Positions 1 to 9,001 of a DNA stretch of 55,249 nt are shown here, piece after piece. Under the pieces are notes generated by a model. The model searched no databases, was not told the DNA's origin, and saw nothing but the letters and a program-made list of their open reading frames with translations. The stretch is from Prevotella sp. (lineage in GTDB: Bacteria; Bacteroidota; Bacteroidia; Bacteroidales; Bacteroidaceae), in contig JAFWQE010000024.1 in assembly GCA_017509155.1 (NCBI GenBank), positions 1 to 55,249 of the forward strand, read 5' to 3'. The translations under genes and the position numbers were made by a program. Numbering within the stretch: the first letter of the stretch is position 1; each line of letters opens with the position of its first letter.

Positions 1-253
1 CTTCTGGTCTTTCAGACCGTCTTAGGGTGTTGCCCTGGGCTGTTTGCTTCTGGTCTTTCAGACCGTCTTAGGGTGTTGCCCTGGGCTGTTTGCTTCTGGT
101 CTTTCAGACCGTCTTAGGGTGTTGCCCTGGGCTGTTTGCTTCTGGTCTTTCAGACCGTCTTAGGGTGTTGCCCTGGTCAGGTTGCTTCTGGTCTTTCAGA
201 CTGTCTTAGGGTGTTGCCCTGGTAAGGTTGCTTCTGGTCTTTCAGACCGTCTT
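1..253. repeat. 46-bp tandem repeat array, about 5.5 copies
   Basis: Five full 46-bp units start at 1, 47, 93, 139 and 185, and a partial sixth starts at 231. The first three are identical; units 4 and 5 differ mainly in the last ten bases. Each unit has two short inverted repeats, GGTCT-ttc-AGACC and AGGG-tgttg-CCCT, so the array would transcribe into alternating hairpins. It begins at the window edge and may continue upstream. Nothing in it looks coding. I infer a noncoding palindromic repeat of the kind common between Bacteroidota genes. Confidence 0.9.
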
Positions 254-419
254 CTCTGTTGCGCACGGATGGAGACACATGTCTGGGGAATACGAATCCT
301 CATTCTGCTCATAACGCTGCGGAGGTGTCTGCAGCTTGTTGTTAACTTTGTCTCTTGGCGTTGATGACAGGCGTGGACATGCCGCTTTAACAGAAAAAGA
401 CTTGATTTCTGCTGTTTGT

Positions 420-451
420 CTTGCGGTATTCGTATTTTTTTTGTATTTTTG
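420..451 (+). promoter_or_regulatory. Bacteroidota-type promoter of the C10 protease gene
   Basis: A CTTG at 420-423 lies 20 bp before TATTTTTG at 444-451, matching the Bacteroidota -33/-7 pattern (TTTG, 19-21 bp, TAnnTTTG). The predicted transcript would start near 458, giving a leader of about 22 nt before the ATG at 480. Confidence 0.6.
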
Positions 452-479
452 CAACGTGTTTTATTAACCTCAGCATTTT

Positions 480-2717
480 ATGAAGAGAATTCTTTGGGCT
501 TTGGTGGGACTATTGGTCTCAGCAACCACAATGGGAGCGCCTGTGGGAAAGAGTCAGGCGCAGGCTTTGGCACAGCAGTTCATGCAGTCGCATGGCATGC
601 TGAAACAAGGGGAGCGCCTTACGGCTGTCACGACGCGTCGCGGCATCAGTGCGAATGAAGTGCCACCTTATTATGTCTTTAATTCCGGCGACGACCACGG
701 CTATGTCATCGTGGCCGGTGACGACCGTGCCGACAGCATTCTTGGCTATGCCACGAGCGGTACGTTTGACGAAGAAGCCATGCCCGACAATATGAAGGCG
801 TGGCTCAGCGGCATGGAGATGGAGATGCGCTGGCTGATGAATCATGCCAACGTCAACGGCAGGAGTGCTGCCCCCCATGCGGCAGACAAGCCCGCCATAC
901 CATTCCTGCTCACCTGCCAATGGGATCAGGGAGCACCCTATAACAATCTCTGTCCGAAAGACGGAGGTGTCAACAGTGCCGCCGGATGCGTGGCCACGGC
1001 CATGGCGTCGGTGATGTATTACCACAAATGGCCCTTGTCCACGACAAAGCCCATACCCGGATACACCACCTATTCGCGCAAGCTGAGTCTGGCTGAACTG
1101 CCGGTTGTCGACTTCAGCTGGGACACCATGAAGGACGCCTACCGCCCCTCCGATGACGGCTATGATGTGGCGCAGCTGATGCTCTATGCCGGTCAGGCAG
1201 TCAAGATGGACTACACCGCCGAGGGCTCTGGAGCCAGCGAGTATAATGTGGTTGAGGCGCTGAAGGAATACTTCGACTACGACCAGAACCTCTATCTGGC
1301 CCACCGCGAGCAGTACAGCATCGGTCAGTGGGATGATCTCATCTACAATGAGCTTGCCAATAACCGGCCGGTGTTCTATGTAGGCACTTCCATGAGTGTC
1401 GGTCATGCCTTTGTGTGCGATGGCTACGATGGAAACGGCTTCTATCACATCAACTGGGGATGGGGCGGTTTCTGTGACAACTTTTTCAAGCTGAGTGTGC
1501 TCAACCCGTCGAGTACGTCGGGAATGGGTGCGGGCGACACCCCTGACGGCTTCCCCAATGGTCAGAGTGCCATCATCGGTTTTCAGAAACCCACCGGCGA
1601 CCCCATTAAGCCCATCGTCACGCCTCCGTTGCTGACGGGCCTGCATAGCAGCAAGAACCGCTTCGAGGCAGAGTTTGAAAACCTGACGTACAGAAACATC
1701 AAATACAACGTTGCGCTGGCAACAGAAGACGCGGAAGGCCAGTGGGACGTGTTCGTACAGAAAACCATCTCGTTCAATTACTATTCAGAATCCACGCAGA
1801 AGGTCTCCCTGCCCATCAGCCAGGCCATCACAGCACCAGGCAACTATAAGGTGGTGTCTCTGTGGCGCGAAACAGGTAACGACTCGATATGGTACAGGGC
1901 CGGACAGCCGTACTACTACATCGATGTGAAGGCAGAGCAGCAGGATGACAAGCTGGCGTTTGAGTGCGTAGACCATCCCGTCATCGATGTCAAGGCCGAC
2001 AACATCACTCCGGTGGGAAAGATGAAAGTGGGCTGGAATGAGATCAAGGTGACACTTGTCAACAACGGCGACGAGTACAATGGGGTGATAGCCATCTACT
2101 GCACCGACAAGCCAGATTTCAACAGCTTCCCTCCTGGCGTTACCACCTTGGCACTTCCGGCGAACTCTGTTACCGAAACATCGCTGTTCTTCAACACGAC
2201 CAGTCTGAGCAACTTCGCCATTCGTATCTATATCGATGGAGATGAGCCCATTGAGATTGGACGAAAGGACTTCGCCACCTACGACCTTGACCTTTCAGAC
2301 TATGAGGTGACCTACGATCCGCTCGTGCTCAAGGTGAAGATTCACAACTATTCCAACTACGACTACAACCGCACCTTGCGCGCCCTGCTCTACAACGGAC
2401 AAAAGAAGCAGGTGGGCAAGCTCGACAAGACGCAGCTTATACCAGCCGGCGAAGAGGTGGAATTTGTCTACGACACCTTTAACCTGAAGGTTCCCGACCA
2501 CTACTACATGCGTTTCCAGTTCCAGAAGAGTGAGATTGACCCGACGTTTGTGACCATTGACGGACAGGTGGACATTGATGGCGAGAACGTGGGCATAGAG
2601 GAAGTGGAAGCCGACAATGCCCGCGACGCCAGATGGTTCACACCGACAGGCGTGCGCATCTCTACACCCGAAGGCCGTGGTCTCTTCATCAAGAACGGCA
2701 AGAAGGTGGTGCGGTAG
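480..2717 (+). CDS. Secreted C10-family (streptopain-like) cysteine protease
   Basis: A 745-residue secreted protease. Residues 1-19 form a signal peptide. About 20-125 look like the inhibitory propeptide typical of C10 enzymes, removed on activation. The catalytic domain spans about 130-365: Cys170 (in AAGCVATAMA), His309 (in VGHAFVCDGY) and the Asn325/Trp326/Trp328 cluster (HINWGWGG) match the streptopain active site. About 365-700 are beta-rich, Ig-like. The last 30 residues (WFTPTGVRI... GLFIKNGKKVVR) match the tails of the two LRR proteins and the cohesin-like protein in this window, suggesting a common export or anchoring signal. Monocistronic: its own promoter precedes it and a hairpin follows. 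Catalytic residues are intact, so I expect an active protease; the substrate is unknown. Confidence 0.9.
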   Translation: MKRILWALVGLLVSATTMGAPVGKSQAQALAQQFMQSHGMLKQGERLTAVTTRRGISANEVPPYYVFNSGDDHGYVIVAGDDRADSILGYATSGTFDEEAMPDNMKAWLSGMEMEMRWLMNHANVNGRSAAPHAADKPAIPFLLTCQWDQGAPYNNLCPKDGGVNSAAGCVATAMASVMYYHKWPLSTTKPIPGYTTYSRKLSLAELPVVDFSWDTMKDAYRPSDDGYDVAQLMLYAGQAVKMDYTAEGSGASEYNVVEALKEYFDYDQNLYLAHREQYSIGQWDDLIYNELANNRPVFYVGTSMSVGHAFVCDGYDGNGFYHINWGWGGFCDNFFKLSVLNPSSTSGMGAGDTPDGFPNGQSAIIGFQKPTGDPIKPIVTPPLLTGLHSSKNRFEAEFENLTYRNIKYNVALATEDAEGQWDVFVQKTISFNYYSESTQKVSLPISQAITAPGNYKVVSLWRETGNDSIWYRAGQPYYYIDVKAEQQDDKLAFECVDHPVIDVKADNITPVGKMKVGWNEIKVTLVNNGDEYNGVIAIYCTDKPDFNSFPPGVTTLALPANSVTETSLFFNTTSLSNFAIRIYIDGDEPIEIGRKDFATYDLDLSDYEVTYDPLVLKVKIHNYSNYDYNRTLRALLYNGQKKQVGKLDKTQLIPAGEEVEFVYDTFNLKVPDHYYMRFQFQKSEIDPTFVTIDGQVDIDGENVGIEEVEADNARDARWFTPTGVRISTPEGRGLFIKNGKKVVR

Positions 2718-2745
2718 GACACTCGTTCGCTATCATGATAACGGA

Positions 2746-2790
2746 GACGCAGAGACACCGTGGGGCAATCTCCATGTCTCTGCGTCTTTG
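2746..2790 (+). terminator. Terminator-like hairpin after the C10 gene
   Basis: GACGCAGAGACA (2746-2757) pairs perfectly with TGTCTCTGCGTC (2775-2786), followed by TTTG. The stem is 12 bp and the T-tract short, so termination is likely but not certain. The core is similar to the inverted repeat at 2849-2925, so it may also belong to a repeat family. Confidence 0.55.
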
Positions 2791-2848
2791 TCTTAGAGGT
2801 GATGAAAAGTGATAAGTAATAAGTAGATGAACAAAAATGGTTTATATA

Positions 2849-2925
2849 TTGAACACAGAGACACAGAGTCGCAGAGTTTTTATGTAAAGAGGAAAATCTC
2901 TGTGCCTCTGAGTCTCTGTGTTCAA
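2849..2925. repeat. Imperfect inverted repeat before the GH51 gene
   Basis: Bases 2849-2870 and 2904-2925 are inverted copies with two or three mismatches, built around ACACAGAGAC / GTCTCTGTGT. The element ends 30 bp before the GH51 start codon, so it would form a strong hairpin in that gene's leader if transcribed. No clear TAnnTTTG promoter is visible between it and the start codon. Confidence 0.7.
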
Positions 2926-2954
2926 TTTATCATATAAGTTTATAAGTAGACCCA

Positions 2955-5408
2955 ATGAAAATGAACAAAAGAAAACTAATGATTACTGGCTGCGTGCTCT
3001 CAGTCCTGAGTGTGGGCGCGCAGGTGCATCTGGACGTCGACGTGACTCAGCGTGGGGCCGCAGTGAGTCCGATGCTCTATGGCATCTTCTTTGAAGACAT
3101 CAACCATGCCGCCGACGGCGGACTCTATGCCGAACTCATTGGCAACCGCTCGTTTGAGGACAGCCAGAACAGCATACCTACGTGGAGCACTTATGTGTCG
3201 CCGGGCTCGAAGCTCACCACGAAGCTTGTTGACAAGGGCCTGCTCAACAAAGCACAGGGCAGGGCGCTGCAGATGGACATTGACGCCACGCCAATGGCAC
3301 CCGTCTGTCTGGTCAACGAAGGCTTCTGGGGCATCAATGCCGTGCAGGGACGTAGCTACAAGCTGTCGTTCTGGGCAAAAGGAAAATACAAGGGAAACCT
3401 GACGGCCTGTCTCTCCAATGCCGACGGCAGCAAGATCTTTGCCGAGACAAGGGTGGAGAAACAGATTGGGAAGACTTGGACGAAATACGAAGCCACGCTG
3501 CTCTCAAACGGCAACGACGACAAGGCACAGTTTTCGCTGGTGGCCGATGGAAAGGGTACCATCACCATCGACGTGGTGTCGCTTTTCCCACCCACGTTCA
3601 GAAACCGACCCAACGGCTGCCGTCCAGACCTGGCCGAACTGCTGTTGCAGCTGAAGCCCAAGTTCATGCGCTTCCCGGGCGGATGCTATGTGGAAGGGCA
3701 GGAGAGTCCCGACAATGCCTTCCACTGGGAAAAGACCATCGGTCCCATCGAGGAGCGGCCCGGACATCTGAACCGTAACTGGAACTACCGCACCAGCGAC
3801 GGACTGGGCTTCCACGAGTTTCTCCAGCTGAGCGAAGACCTGGGAGCAAAGCCGCTCTATGTCGTCAATGTCGGCCTGTGGCATGGTGGGCTCACGCCGG
3901 TGGAAGAGCTGCAGCCATGGATTGACGAGTGTCTCAACGCGCTGGAGTATGCCAACGGCGACGTCACCACAAAGTATGGTGCGCTGCGCGCCAGGAACGG
4001 ACACCCGGCGCCCTTCAACATTGAGTACCTGGAAATAGGCAACGAGAACAACCAGCCCGTGCCCGAACAGCAGAGCGACCGCTACTATGAGCGCTACAAG
4101 CTGTTCAAGGATGCCGTGTTGGCCAAATATCCCAACATGCACCTCATTGGCAATGTCGTGGCATGGGGCGACGACAATCCCACATGGGACAGCGACGAGG
4201 CCGTGGAGCTGCTCGACGAGCATTACTACCGCAATCCGGCATGGTTTACCGACAATTTCCACAAATACGACAGCTACAGGCGTGGCGGAGCCGCCGTCTA
4301 TTGCGGCGAGTATGCCGTCACGCAAGGCTTTGGCAGAGTGGGAAACCTGAACGCTGCGCTTGGCGAGGCCGTCTTTATGATGGGCATGGAAAACAATTCC
4401 GATGTGGTCAGCATGGCCAGCTATGCGCCCATCTTCGTCAACGAGAACAACGTGGCATGGCAACCCGACATGATCAGGTTCAACTCTTCACGCGTCATGT
4501 GCACGCCATCTTACTATGTGCAGAAACTCATGGCCCACCACGTCGGTACGCAGATGGTGAAGGTCACGCAGCACAATCCTTACGTCATGGAGCAGGAGTC
4601 TGTCCGCAGGCCAGAGGCCGTTCGTGTGGGACTGGGCTCATGGGCAACGGGTGTTTCCTTCCGTGACGTCAAGGTGACCATGCCGGAAGTAACCGTCGAG
4701 GATGATGGCAAGGACATGGCAACTTTTGAGAACCTCAAGGGAGACTGGACCGTGAAGGATGGCATTATCCGACAGGGCAGCAAGGCCGAAGCCTGTCTGC
4801 TCGTCCACAAGGTTCCCGTTGCTGCGTCGAAATACTCGTTCACCTGCAAGGCCAGAAAGGATGATGGCGCCGAGGGATTCCTTGTCGTCTTCAACTACGT
4901 CAATCAGGATAACTACTGCTGGTTCAACCTCGGCGGATGGGGCAACGGGCAGCATGGTCTGGAGAAGGTAGCCGACGGTGCCAAGGGACAGGTCGCCACG
5001 GCTCCCGGCACCGTAGAGAGCGGACGTTGGTATGACGTGCGTGTGGATGTGGAGGGCGACAGCGTGACCTGCTATCTGGACAATGCCCAGATGTTTGCTA
5101 CGCGTTTCAAGGAGAACGTCAGTGCAGGACTGTTCAGCAACGCTGCCATCGACGAGACCACGGGCGAGCTGATACTGAAGGTTGTCAACACAGCCTCCAA
5201 CAGCACAACAGCCTGTATTGACCTGAATGACTTCGAGGCAAGCAGTGCCCGCATCATCCGTCTTGGCGCCGCCAGCGGTCTGGCCGAGAACACGATAGAT
5301 GCACCCACGACGGTCTATCCCGTGGAGAGCCACCTGTGTGTTGAGGGCAGCAGTCTGACAATCGACGTGCCTGCCTATTCGCTCAGCATCATCAGACTGA
5401 AGCCATGA
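2955..5408 (+). CDS. Secreted GH51 alpha-L-arabinofuranosidase
   Basis: An 817-residue glycoside hydrolase of family 51, which releases arabinofuranose side chains from arabinan or arabinoxylan. Residues 1-22 are a signal peptide. SPMLYGIFFEDINHAADGG marks the start of the mature protein; about 60-215 look like a carbohydrate-binding module of the CBM4/9 type; the TIM barrel follows from about 220. Glu364 (EIGNEN) fits the acid/base and Glu452 (YCGEYAV) the nucleophile. About 570-710 is an inserted beta-sandwich (ATFENLKGDWTVKDGIIRQG) resembling the keto-disaccharide hydrolase/LamG fold, and the C-terminal beta-domain closes the protein. No SusC/SusD genes are adjacent, so it is an isolated hydrolase rather than part of a visible polysaccharide utilisation locus. 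Confidence 0.93.
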   Translation: MKMNKRKLMITGCVLSVLSVGAQVHLDVDVTQRGAAVSPMLYGIFFEDINHAADGGLYAELIGNRSFEDSQNSIPTWSTYVSPGSKLTTKLVDKGLLNKAQGRALQMDIDATPMAPVCLVNEGFWGINAVQGRSYKLSFWAKGKYKGNLTACLSNADGSKIFAETRVEKQIGKTWTKYEATLLSNGNDDKAQFSLVADGKGTITIDVVSLFPPTFRNRPNGCRPDLAELLLQLKPKFMRFPGGCYVEGQESPDNAFHWEKTIGPIEERPGHLNRNWNYRTSDGLGFHEFLQLSEDLGAKPLYVVNVGLWHGGLTPVEELQPWIDECLNALEYANGDVTTKYGALRARNGHPAPFNIEYLEIGNENNQPVPEQQSDRYYERYKLFKDAVLAKYPNMHLIGNVVAWGDDNPTWDSDEAVELLDEHYYRNPAWFTDNFHKYDSYRRGGAAVYCGEYAVTQGFGRVGNLNAALGEAVFMMGMENNSDVVSMASYAPIFVNENNVAWQPDMIRFNSSRVMCTPSYYVQKLMAHHVGTQMVKVTQHNPYVMEQESVRRPEAVRVGLGSWATGVSFRDVKVTMPEVTVEDDGKDMATFENLKGDWTVKDGIIRQGSKAEACLLVHKVPVAASKYSFTCKARKDDGAEGFLVVFNYVNQDNYCWFNLGGWGNGQHGLEKVADGAKGQVATAPGTVESGRWYDVRVDVEGDSVTCYLDNAQMFATRFKENVSAGLFSNAAIDETTGELILKVVNTASNSTTACIDLNDFEASSARIIRLGAASGLAENTIDAPTTVYPVESHLCVEGSSLTIDVPAYSLSIIRLKP

Positions 5409-5416
5409 CTCCATCC

Positions 5417-5448
5417 TGCTTGTGGACTGCTGCGGCTGTCCACAAGCA
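5417..5448. terminator. Hairpin downstream of GH51
   Basis: TGCTTGTGGAC (5417-5427) and GTCCACAAGCA (5438-5448) form a perfect 11-bp stem with a 10-nt loop, 9 bp after the GH51 stop codon. No T-tract follows, so it may protect the mRNA 3' end rather than act as a classical terminator. Confidence 0.5.
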
Positions 5449-5465
5449 GATATGCAACAAAAAGA

Positions 5466-5493
5466 AACGGCCTACACTCTCGTGCGGGCCGTT
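5466..5493 (-). terminator. Intrinsic terminator of the candidate sRNA
   Basis: On the minus strand AACGGCC (5493-5487) pairs with GGCCGTT (5472-5466), followed by TCTTTTTG. Read on the plus strand it could also help end the GH51 transcript. Confidence 0.6.
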
Positions 5494-5559
5494 CTTTACA
5501 AATTAAAACTAAATTAACTCAAGTTTATAGGGATGTGATGCTCTCACGAGCACTTATAT

Positions 5560-5579
5560 AATCTCACAATTGTGAGATT
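5560..5579. promoter_or_regulatory. Perfect 20-bp palindrome
   Basis: AATCTCACAATTGTGAGATT is a perfect dyad without spacer. It lies about 20 nt downstream of the predicted start of the candidate sRNA, a place where a bound repressor would block elongation. It could equally be an RNA hairpin within the transcript. Confidence 0.6.
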
Positions 5580-5603
5580 GATATTCTTGTCTTTTTTACA
5601 CCG

Positions 5604-5635
5604 CAAAAGTACAAAGAAACTTTTGATGCAACAAA
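5604..5635 (-). promoter_or_regulatory. Minus-strand promoter of the candidate sRNA
   Basis: On the minus strand TTTG (5635-5632) is followed after 20 bp by TACTTTTG (5611-5604), a full match to the Bacteroidota promoter pattern. It points away from pnuT and into the gap, with no protein gene downstream on that strand. Confidence 0.6.
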
Positions 5636-5702
5636 TCTTTACCTAAAGAATTTTCGGAAAGTGTCCGGATTTAATTATTTTTTAGAAATAACCGCATGAA
5701 AC

Positions 5703-6326
5703 TTATCCCTTTTGTATCATTTTTAACCATTTCATGTAACCGAAAATTGCTATTACGACATACAGACCATAGAGCAGCGCCTTGAACGGAATGCCTTTGA
5801 CGATGTAGAGATAGCAGCTCACCGCGTCGACGACAATCCAGATGAACCATTGCTCAACATACTTCCTGGCCAGTGCCCATAAGCCGATGAAACTCAGGGC
5901 ATTGGTAAAGGAGTCGGTCATGGGTATGGTGCTGTCGGTGTAGTTGACCAGCACAAAGTAGATGACGGCCCAGATGGCAAGGAAGGCCATTAGGGTGGGC
6001 AGCAATTTCTTCAGGGGGAAATGGGTGATGGAAGAGTGCTCGCTGTTCTTCCCTGAAGCGTCGGAAGCCGGACGCTCCTTGAGCCGCAGCGAACCGAATT
6101 TCCATACCAACAGACCATAGATGGCGGCTGCGGTATAGTAGGCTGCCATGCCGGCATCACCATAGAGCCCGTGGCTCCAGTACAGGTAGATGTCCAGCGC
6201 CGGCATGACGATGCCTACTAACCATAGCCAGATACTCGCACGATACTCGAGTATGATGTAAAGCAGTCCCAGCATCGTTGTGAAGATGTCGAGACCATGA
6301 TCCGCAATAAACTGAGCTAACGCCAT
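5703..6326 (-). CDS. pnuT: PnuC/PnuT-family vitamin transporter, probably thiamin
   Basis: A 207-residue inner-membrane protein with about seven hydrophobic segments and the family features of PnuC (WKFG, then ARKYVEQWFIWIVVD near residue 155-165). PnuC relatives carry unphosphorylated vitamins by facilitated diffusion. It lies 130 bp downstream of a TonB receptor preceded by a TPP riboswitch. That arrangement (outer-membrane receptor plus PnuT) is the established thiamin uptake pair of Bacteroidota, so thiamin rather than nicotinamide riboside is the likely cargo. The thiamin pyrophosphokinase gene often found third in such operons is absent here. Confidence 0.85.
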   Translation of the reverse strand: MALAQFIADHGLDIFTTMLGLLYIILEYRASIWLWLVGIVMPALDIYLYWSHGLYGDAGMAAYYTAAAIYGLLVWKFGSLRLKERPASDASGKNSEHSSITHFPLKKLLPTLMAFLAIWAVIYFVLVNYTDSTIPMTDSFTNALSFIGLWALARKYVEQWFIWIVVDAVSCYLYIVKGIPFKALLYGLYVVIAIFGYMKWLKMIQKG

Positions 6327-6456
6327 TGTTCTTTCCGTGAATGGTCAGACGTGTCATCAATGAGGATTCGTCTTTCTTTCATAACGAATTCCTTACTCTT
6401 CATTGGCACGCTTCACTTGACGATTCTTTGTCTTTCACTGTTCGCTCTTTCTTCAG

Positions 6457-8949
6457 TCAGAACCTCAGCGTCAGGCTGCCCATGGCGGTGAAGCCTGCCA
6501 TCGGGATGAAGCCTATCTGGTAGTAGCGGTTGTCGGGCGTGTGGCCGTAGCTTTCGGCAATGGCCGAGTACACCCATCCGCTGCTGGCGTAGTGAGCGTC
6601 GAAGATGTTGTTCAGATTCAGGCCGAACACGGCTTCCTTCACGCCCATCTTCTTCAGTGGCAGCGTATAGCTCAGGCTGACATTTGTGGTGGAGTAGGAG
6701 GGCAGCGAACGGTCCTTGTTCTCGGTGTTGTCCAGATACTGCCGACTCACATAGCCCGTGTGCCACACGGCCTGCAAGCCTTTGTAGTGCACGTTGACGA
6801 AACCGTTGAGAATGGCCGATGGCGAGAACGCCAGCGTGGAGTTGTCGTAGTGGAACTGGCGCAGCTCGTCGCCGTTGCCGTCGCAGTGATATTTAGCGGC
6901 ATCTGCATTTCCTTCCCAGTCGTCCCAGTCCTCCACAAACTCGTCGAAGTCTCTGATCTTGTTCTGGCTCAGCGCAGCGTTGCCTTCCAGCGTCAGCCAT
7001 GGCGTCAGGTCCCAGCCGGCAGTCAGTTCCACGCCCATGCGGTAGGAGTCCTTGATGTTGGTGGTCAGGTTCTCGCCGATGTCGCTCTGCTGGCCCGTCT
7101 GAACAAACTGGTCGTTGTAGTCCATGTAGTAGAGATTCACGCCGGCGCGGAACGTCTGCGACGAGTAGTTGTAGCCAAGTTCGAAGTCCATCAGCTCTTC
7201 GGCCACTGGTGCAGGATAGTTGCCGTTGTCGGTGAAGTTGTTGCGCTCGGGCTCCCTGTGGCTCAGTGCCACCGAGGCAAAGGCGTGGTGGCCGCCCTGG
7301 TGGAAGCTGAAGCCGGCCTTCGGGTTCAGGAAGTCATACTTCTTGTCTATGTCGAGCATGTGTTTCTCGTAGAGCCAGGTCTGCGTGTTGTAGACGAACT
7401 TGTCGTTGTATCCGTCGGTCTTGTAGCCCACGTGGCGATACTGCATGTCGGCGAAGGCATCCCACTGCTCGTTGATGTGGAACGTGGCTTTCACGAATGC
7501 ACTTCCGTCCAGTTTCCTTGCGTCGCTGTCGTAGTACTGGTAGTCGCCGTCTTTCATGAGCAGGCTGCGCAGCTGGTCGTTGCTCAGGTAGGTGGCGTAG
7601 CCGAAGTGTCTGCCGTCGAACTGCTGCACCGACAGTCCGCCCACGATGTTCCAGTCCTCGTCGTCGTAGCTCAGGTTCCAAATCAGTCCGTAGACATCCT
7701 GGCTCAGCCCTTTCTTGCGCACCCAGTCGGTTCGCTTCACTCCGTCGAGCGCGTCGCCGTTCACGTCGGCATTGGGCAGGCCCAGCTTCTTGATCTTGTT
7801 CTGTGGGCGGAATTCATTGTAGTAGCCGTAGCCGTGGGTGTAGTGCAGCGTTGCGGTGGTGCTCCAGCGTTCGCTCAGGTTCCATGCACCGGTCAGGATG
7901 TTGTGGTTCTGCCAGAAGTTGTCGGTGGCTTTGGGCCAGTAGGAGCCGTCGTTCATCGTGTATCGCTGTGTCTGGTAGTTTCCGCTGGCGTCCTTCACGA
8001 AGTTGCCGTCGGCATCGGTGGCCAGCTGTTCGTAGAGCGAGTTGTAGCGCCCGAGTCCCACCTTGTAGAGGTCTGCGTAGGTCTTGATGCCGGTCTTTCC
8101 GCCGTATGTGCCGTCCATCAGGCTCAGGTCGTCGTTGCCGGCCGTCACGCCGTTCCATGCCTGTCCCGTCTTCTCGAAGTTGCCGATGTGCTTGAATCGT
8201 ATGCTGAAGTTGTCGCCGATCCACGACAGTCCGCCATAATAGCTGCCCGAGCGTCCGCTTGTGCCGTGTATATATCCGTCGGTGTTGGTCTCATGATAGG
8301 CGCCGTCGATGATGAAATGGTTCCACAGGAGTCCCGTGGAGAACGACCCTCCCGCGTTGAACGTGTTGTATGAGCCATATGAGAAGCTCACCTCGCCGCC
8401 CGCCTTTGTCGATGGCGCTTTCGACGAGAGCGAGATGGTTCCGCCAAAGGCACCGTCGCCGTTGGTCGATGTTCCCACGCCGCGCTGTATCTGTGCGCCG
8501 CCCAGCAGCGAGCCATACGAGTTCATGTTAGCCCAGAACACGGTCTGGTCCTCGGGTGAGTTCAAGGGCACGCCGTCAAGCGTCACGTTGATGCGTGATC
8601 CTGCTGCACCGCGAATGCGCATGTAGGTGGTTCCCGTGCCCACGCCGTTCTCGCTCCAGGCCAGCACGCCGGGAGTCTGCGCGAACAGGAAGGGCAGCTC
8701 CTGACCCGTCTTCGAGAAGGTGGCCAGCTCCTCTTTCTTCAGGTTGGCCACCGCAAAGGGAGCATTCTTTGGCGCCCAAACGCCACGAACCACCACCTCC
8801 TGCATCTGTTCCAGACGCAGCGAGTCGTCGGGTTCACCCGCGGTGGCGCACTGTCCTTCCATCGGCAACATGGCCGCCATGCCTATGGCAACCACTGAAA
8901 ACATTCTTTTTACTTTCTTTTCCACAATACTTGAATTTGAGTAATACAT
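6457..8949 (-). CDS. TonB-dependent outer-membrane receptor, thiamin-regulated
   Basis: An 830-residue TonB-dependent receptor. A signal peptide runs to about residue 36, with basic residues KKVKR before the hydrophobic stretch, which favours the start at 8949 over the internal Met at 8904. The plug domain (about 45-175) has EVVVRGVW, the RIRGAAGSRINVTLDGVPLN motif and the QRGVGTSTNGDGAFGGT segment. The rest is a beta-barrel ending in GSLTLRF with the terminal Phe required for outer-membrane insertion. No carboxypeptidase-like N-terminal extension is present, unlike SusC. It follows a TPP riboswitch and precedes pnuT, so import of thiamin or a precursor across the outer membrane is the inferred role. 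Confidence 0.9.
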   Translation of the reverse strand: MYYSNSSIVEKKVKRMFSVVAIGMAAMLPMEGQCATAGEPDDSLRLEQMQEVVVRGVWAPKNAPFAVANLKKEELATFSKTGQELPFLFAQTPGVLAWSENGVGTGTTYMRIRGAAGSRINVTLDGVPLNSPEDQTVFWANMNSYGSLLGGAQIQRGVGTSTNGDGAFGGTISLSSKAPSTKAGGEVSFSYGSYNTFNAGGSFSTGLLWNHFIIDGAYHETNTDGYIHGTSGRSGSYYGGLSWIGDNFSIRFKHIGNFEKTGQAWNGVTAGNDDLSLMDGTYGGKTGIKTYADLYKVGLGRYNSLYEQLATDADGNFVKDASGNYQTQRYTMNDGSYWPKATDNFWQNHNILTGAWNLSERWSTTATLHYTHGYGYYNEFRPQNKIKKLGLPNADVNGDALDGVKRTDWVRKKGLSQDVYGLIWNLSYDDEDWNIVGGLSVQQFDGRHFGYATYLSNDQLRSLLMKDGDYQYYDSDARKLDGSAFVKATFHINEQWDAFADMQYRHVGYKTDGYNDKFVYNTQTWLYEKHMLDIDKKYDFLNPKAGFSFHQGGHHAFASVALSHREPERNNFTDNGNYPAPVAEELMDFELGYNYSSQTFRAGVNLYYMDYNDQFVQTGQQSDIGENLTTNIKDSYRMGVELTAGWDLTPWLTLEGNAALSQNKIRDFDEFVEDWDDWEGNADAAKYHCDGNGDELRQFHYDNSTLAFSPSAILNGFVNVHYKGLQAVWHTGYVSRQYLDNTENKDRSLPSYSTTNVSLSYTLPLKKMGVKEAVFGLNLNNIFDAHYASSGWVYSAIAESYGHTPDNRYYQIGFIPMAGFTAMGSLTLRF

Positions 8950-8977
8950 AAGGGGAAAACCATTATGCTTAAACCGC

Positions 8978-8999
8978 CGGCTCGCAAAAAGTTGAGCCG
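8978..8999 (-). promoter_or_regulatory. Expression-platform hairpin of the TPP riboswitch
   Basis: On the minus strand CGGCTC and GAGCCG form a 6-bp stem around AACTTTTTGC just after the aptamer. There is no T-tract behind it, so I infer control of translation or RNA accessibility rather than a simple terminator. Confidence 0.45.
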
Positions 9000-9001
9000 A
9001 A

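Larger units (their letters stand above)
5459..5597 (-). ncRNA. Candidate small RNA in the GH51-pnuT convergent gap
   Basis: The minus strand has a complete promoter (5604-5635), about 135 nt without a plausible ORF, and an intrinsic terminator (5459-5493). Inside is the perfect palindrome AATCTCACAATTGTGAGATT (5560-5579) and a small GTGCTC-gtga-GAGCAtCAC hairpin. The start is inferred from the usual spacing after the -7 element. A role is unknown; the alternative is an antisense leader or 3' UTR. Confidence 0.5.

Noticed and set aside
519-1646. 375-codon open frame on the minus strand
   Set aside because: Antisense to the C10 protease with intact catalytic motifs on the other strand.
6541-8373. 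610-codon open frame on the plus strand
   Set aside because: It is exactly antisense to the TonB receptor, has no promoter or domain, and arises from the GC pattern of that gene.
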